Positions 5,184-7,145 of a stretch of DNA of 7,145 bases are shown here, piece after piece. The notes below the pieces were generated by a model. The model was not told where the DNA came from, ran no database searches, and was given only the letters and a program-made list of their open reading frames with translations. Origin of the DNA: JADJNW01 sp964517145 (GTDB lineage: Bacteria; Bacteroidota; Bacteroidia; Chitinophagales; Saprospiraceae); NCBI GenBank assembly GCA_964517145.1, contig CAZFBN010000210.1, forward strand, positions 1-7,145, given 5' to 3'. Every line of letters begins with the position of its first letter. Position 1 is the first letter of the stretch. Both the position numbers and the translations under genes were made by a program.

Positions 5184-5756
5184 ATGTTTAATCCAAGCTC
5201 CGAATTTAAAAGGCAAAATCCACCTCTAAAGCCCGTCGCTGATTCCGGTGAACCGAAAAAGCAATCGGGTACGGGCTTCTATTGGTTGATGTTTGTGCTG
5301 GTGATCGGCGGCGCTTTTGGCGCGTATCATCTGATTTCTGGAAGTAAAAAATCTCCCATTGTGGTTCACCCTGATGGAAGTAAAACACTTGCCCCACATC
5401 GACAGGCGAAACTAGATAAGGAATTAGAAGAAATTGACAATGCACAGCAATACGTTTTGTTGGCTACCACTAACGGAATTTATCCTTGTTATACTTGCCC
5501 CGATGGTTCAGGAAGGATATATTTGTACAAAGGGGAAGTATGGAAGTATGGCGTTACGCGCGTGGGTGAAAAGAGGCGTTATCCAAATCAAAACTATGGT
5601 GCTTCAAACGTTGCCTTTGTAATAGAATTCCAAGGCACGTATGCAGAATGCCTTAAAATGGAGAAAACCAAGATTTATTCTTATCCGTTGTTACCGGAAG
5701 TAGGAAAAAGAGATTTTATCTTGGCTATACCGCCCGGAAACAAAAACGATAACTAA
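5184..5756 (+). CDS. membrane-anchored URI/GIY-YIG nuclease-like toxin, copy 2
   Basis: This is the 190-residue paralogue of the product at 4085-4657, aligned end to end without gaps. Residues 1-58, including the membrane segment (FYWLMFVLVIGGAFGAYHLI), are almost unchanged. Substitutions concentrate in the linker and the C-terminal domain, for example IARRNGYFPCF becoming LATTNGIYPCY, and TGTLSEC becoming QGTYAEC. The nuclease landmarks are all retained: RIY (Tyr113), KYG (Tyr122), Arg132, Glu160 and PPGN (Asn186), as is the CYTC pair. Neither copy therefore looks decayed, and the two probably differ in partner recognition rather than catalysis. The stop codon (TAA) overlaps the immunity ATG by one base. 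Possible roles are an interbacterial toxin, a membrane-sited nuclease acting on incoming DNA, or a selfish addiction pair; sequence alone does not choose. Confidence 0.7.
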   Translation: MFNPSSEFKRQNPPLKPVADSGEPKKQSGTGFYWLMFVLVIGGAFGAYHLISGSKKSPIVVHPDGSKTLAPHRQAKLDKELEEIDNAQQYVLLATTNGIYPCYTCPDGSGRIYLYKGEVWKYGVTRVGEKRRYPNQNYGASNVAFVIEFQGTYAECLKMEKTKIYSYPLLPEVGKRDFILAIPPGNKNDN

Positions 5757-6184
5757 TGAAATTGAATCCAGAAAAGCAACAGATTTTTGTTTCAGGCAGA
5801 ATTTGGCATGAAGTTTATCCCAAAGTCAATGTCACTCCTTTTATTTATGCTTTGAATGATGGAATTGACCTTAGCAAATACGGCGAAGGGATTCAGAAAT
5901 TCTATTTTACTTTTCTGGTACAAAAAACGGATTTTTTTAAGCCTGCAAAATTTTACAGCCAGAAGAAAAAAGAAGCCGATCTATCCATTGAAATCCCGAT
6001 TGAAAAAGTAGAAAATGCCTCAGAAGAAGAAGCCATCAAACTAATGGAAGAAGCCTACCTGCAAGGCATCGATAAACTGGCGGCGATTAAAAGCCTTGCC
6101 GATTTTGATGTGGCGGCTTTTAAAAAAGACGTGGAAGCGATCTTTGCCAAAGAAAAATGGTATGAGATACCGGAAGCAGCTTAA
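5756..6184 (+). CDS. Imm44-like putative immunity protein, copy 2
   Basis: This 142-residue paralogue of the product at 4657-5088 is one residue shorter, lost near KT-DFF. It keeps IFVSGRIWHE, YGEGIQKFYFTFLV and QKKKEADLS, the same core as copy 1. The Gly after IFVS (Cys in copy 1) matches the usual SG.I start of Imm44-like proteins more closely. From EEAIKLMEEAYLQG to the end, the two proteins differ by a single residue (IPEAA versus IAEAA). Divergence in the first half is consistent with recognition of the diverged nuclease domain of its own partner, an inference from the overlap and from matched divergence. No signal peptide is seen, so it should be cytosolic, which would place the neutralised form of the toxin there too. 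Confidence 0.65.
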   Translation: MKLNPEKQQIFVSGRIWHEVYPKVNVTPFIYALNDGIDLSKYGEGIQKFYFTFLVQKTDFFKPAKFYSQKKKEADLSIEIPIEKVENASEEEAIKLMEEAYLQGIDKLAAIKSLADFDVAAFKKDVEAIFAKEKWYEIPEAA

Positions 6185-6237
6185 CGATTTAAAAAATATA
6201 ACACCCCTTACCTCGACTGGCACTGGTTTAAAAACGC

Positions 6238-6300
6238 TGCCCTTATCCCTCCAATACACAAACGGAAATGCTGCCCGAATCTGTTCTATCGCCAATTTAT
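6238..6300 (-). pseudogene. decayed DUF433 antitoxin fragment
   Basis: On the minus strand, the frame reading LAIEQIRAAFPFVYW resembles the C-terminal end of DUF433 (LTMEKIRAALAFAA in the intact gene at 3392-3592). The DNA agrees over 26 of 31 bases with that gene (around 6267-6297 versus 3413-3443), in the same orientation. The conserved GKPC..GTRI part is missing: to the right the sequence becomes AT-rich and non-homologous. As with the intact gene, no downstream toxin is present, since the immunity gene converges from the other side. Confidence 0.5.
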
Positions 6301-6315
6301 AGAATTTAATACAAA

Positions 6316-6345
6316 AAGGCATCGAATTTACTCCTCCGATGCCTT
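6316..6345 (-). terminator. intrinsic terminator-like hairpin, minus strand
   Basis: AAGGCATCG (6316-6324) pairs with CGATGCCTT (6337-6345) around a 12-base loop. Read on the minus strand, the stem is followed by TTTTTGTATT, giving the T-run of an intrinsic terminator. It could end minus-strand transcripts from the secreted-protein gene 300 bases away. On the plus strand the following bases are not T-rich, so it is a poor terminator for the cassettes. Confidence 0.55.
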
Positions 6346-6447
6346 ATTGATGCTCAAATTACCTATTTAATTATGAAGTTGTTTAAAATTAAAGATTTTA
6401 TTTAATATATAAACTTAGCTGGTATCTTTGATAAAGCACCTAATTTC

Positions 6448-6519
6448 GCCACGAAGACACCAAAACACTAAATCTCACAAAAGTTTTGTCTAGAATTTGT
6501 GCCTTCGTGTTTTTGTGGC
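6448..6519. repeat. CACGAAGACAC-type imperfect inverted repeat
   Basis: GCCACGAAGACACCAAAACAC (left, 6448-6468) has, at 6499-6519, a reverse-complement partner matching at 16 of 21 positions, with a 30-base spacer. The CCACGAAGACAC word resembles an intergenic repeat I recall as common in Bacteroidota and some other environmental bacteria; its function is unknown to me. Confidence 0.7.
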
Positions 6520-6549
6520 AGATTGCAAAAACGGTTCATTTATTGACTG

Positions 6550-6583
6550 ATATTAAAGTTTTTTATCAATTTTAAACAAGTTC
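6550..6583 (+). repeat. 34-base AT-rich repeat, copy 2
   Basis: This copy agrees with 20-53 at 32 of 34 positions and also forms the right end of the inverted-repeat element at 6375-6583. The two direct copies are 6,530 bases apart and bracket everything from the EAD11 operon to the DUF433 fragment. No integrase or transposase gene is in the window. Confidence 0.75.
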
Positions 6584-6644
6584 TATTTAAAGAAAATTAA
6601 CGAGGATTTGATAACTACCTAATTGTTATTAATTTAAACATGAC

Positions 6645-7007
6645 TTATTTTCCTGTCCAGACCCGAAAAGCTATACAGTTTTTCTTTCCCGTATCTTTAT
6701 AATCAACATATATGGTCCAACCATTTTTATAAGCTTCTTGTAACAGCGTAAACATTCCCTGATGTGCATAAAGATTGGTATCATTTCGTAGTGTAAAGCC
6801 TAGGCCTAAATCAGGCTTAGAACTGATTCTAAAAATAACTTCAGCGTCAATTGCGTTGGCAGGATCGCCATATTGAGTACCTACATCATGAACACGTAGC
6901 ATTGTAACCTTTCCATTGATATTTAGTATTTTTTGAGCATTACTCACAAAAACACTTGTAAGTGAAAACAAAGTAATAAGAAATATCATTTTACTGAGCG
7001 TTTTCAT
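6645..7007 (-). CDS. small secreted protein of unknown function
   Basis: This 120-residue protein has a clean signal peptide (residues 1-25, cleavage expected after SNAQ), leaving a mature domain of about 95 residues. The mature part alternates strands with one helix: GKVTMLRVHDVG, AEVIFRIS, LGFTLRND, then the helix HQGMFTLLQEAYKNG, then WTIYVDYKD and NCIAFRVW. The pattern of strand, helix (MFTLLQEAYKNGWTIYVDY) and a final strand after a lone Cys recalls small OB-fold proteins such as the B subunits of subtilase-type cytotoxins. That is a fold-level impression, not an identification. No partner gene is seen beside it. It is AT-rich like the first operon. A TAnnTTTG word lies on its strand at 7130-7137, which would give a leader of about 120 bases. 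Confidence 0.75.
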   Translation of the reverse strand: MKTLSKMIFLITLFSLTSVFVSNAQKILNINGKVTMLRVHDVGTQYGDPANAIDAEVIFRISSKPDLGLGFTLRNDTNLYAHQGMFTLLQEAYKNGWTIYVDYKDTGKKNCIAFRVWTGK

Positions 7008-7145
7008 AATAAAGGCATTTAGTTATTATAAAATAATTCACTTTTCAGTCAGCAAAAGTTTTAATGTAATCTGATTTTTTCGTCCTTATATTTACATATT
7101 TAAAATTTCATACTCGACTTGTAAAAAAGCAAAAGTAATTTATTG

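Larger units (their letters stand above)
5101..6184 (+). repeat. tandem toxin-immunity cassette, unit 2
   Basis: This is the second copy of the unit at 4003-5096, directly abutting it with no spacer gene. It has the same gene order, the same one-base overlap and the same promoter word. The repeat ends at the immunity stop codon; the DNA after 6184 does not resemble the DNA after unit 1, and no third promoter copy is present in the window. Confidence 0.9.
6375..6583. mobile_element. MITE-like element with nested inverted repeats
   Basis: The ends are imperfect inverted repeats of 34 bases: 6375-6408 begins GAAGTTGTTTAAAATTAA, and 6550-6583 read in reverse begins GAACTTGTTTAAAATTGA. The outermost 18 bases differ at two positions. 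Near the centre is a second inverted repeat (6448-6468 with 6499-6519). The whole 209 bases could fold into one interrupted hairpin and carry no gene. TATTTAA occurs just outside both ends (6364-6370 and 6584-6590) but is separated from the left end by four bases, so a target duplication is not proven. Confidence 0.45.

Noticed and set aside
6624..6643. A possible further copy of the AT-rich repeat (TTATTAATTTAAACATG)
   Set aside because: It needs a gap, matches only the AT-rich half and lacks the AAGTTC end, so low complexity explains it.

Overview
The window looks like chromosomal accessory DNA from a Bacteroidota bacterium, probably near the Saprospiria/Cytophagales. The grounds are AT-rich genes beginning with ATG and lacking strong Shine-Dalgarno sequences, promoter words of the Bacteroidota type (TAnnTTTG, once with an upstream TTTG), many exported proteins, and families common in that phylum: EAD11, DUF433, RHS-type URI nuclease domains and Imm44-like immunity proteins. 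The lineage is inferred; there is no marker gene.

Layout. (1) 72-2604 (+): a tight, AT-rich three-gene operon. It encodes a cytosolic EAD11-TPR adaptor, a putative lipoprotein, and an exported protein that resembles M48-like metallopeptidases but reads HAVAH where HExxH is expected. (2) 2716-3383 (+): an overlapping VapB-like/VapC (PIN) toxin-antitoxin pair. (3) 3392-3592 (-): a DUF433 antitoxin-type gene with its own promoter but no toxin partner, convergent with vapC. (4) 3593-4084: gene-free DNA dominated by a degenerate array of short palindromes and repeated words. (5) about 4003-6184 (+): two tandem copies of a two-gene cassette. Each cassette has a single-pass membrane protein ending in a URI/GIY-YIG nuclease-like domain of the polymorphic-toxin type, then a gene overlapping it by one base for an Imm44-like putative immunity protein. 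(6) 6185-6644: gene-free DNA holding a decayed DUF433 fragment, a terminator-like hairpin and a nested inverted-repeat (MITE-like) element. (7) 6645-7007 (-): a small secreted protein of unknown function.

How the parts may work together. The window reads as a conflict/defence island: an EAD-containing operon, one complete TA pair, one orphan and one broken antitoxin, and a duplicated toxin-immunity module. In the duplicated module the outer ends (promoter, toxin N-terminus and membrane anchor; immunity C-terminus) are almost identical between copies, while the toxin linker/nuclease region and the immunity N-terminal half have diverged. This is the pattern expected when specificity diversifies between homologous flanks. 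A 34-base AT-rich repeat occurs just before the first operon and again at 6550-6583, with a diverged inverted copy at 6375-6408, which suggests mobile or repetitive termini around the region.

The candidates most likely to be new are the EAD11-TPR / lipoprotein / pseudo-peptidase operon, which links a cytosolic conflict adaptor to the envelope, and the membrane-anchored stand-alone toxin-immunity cassette. Family assignments are from memory of family signatures; no search was run.
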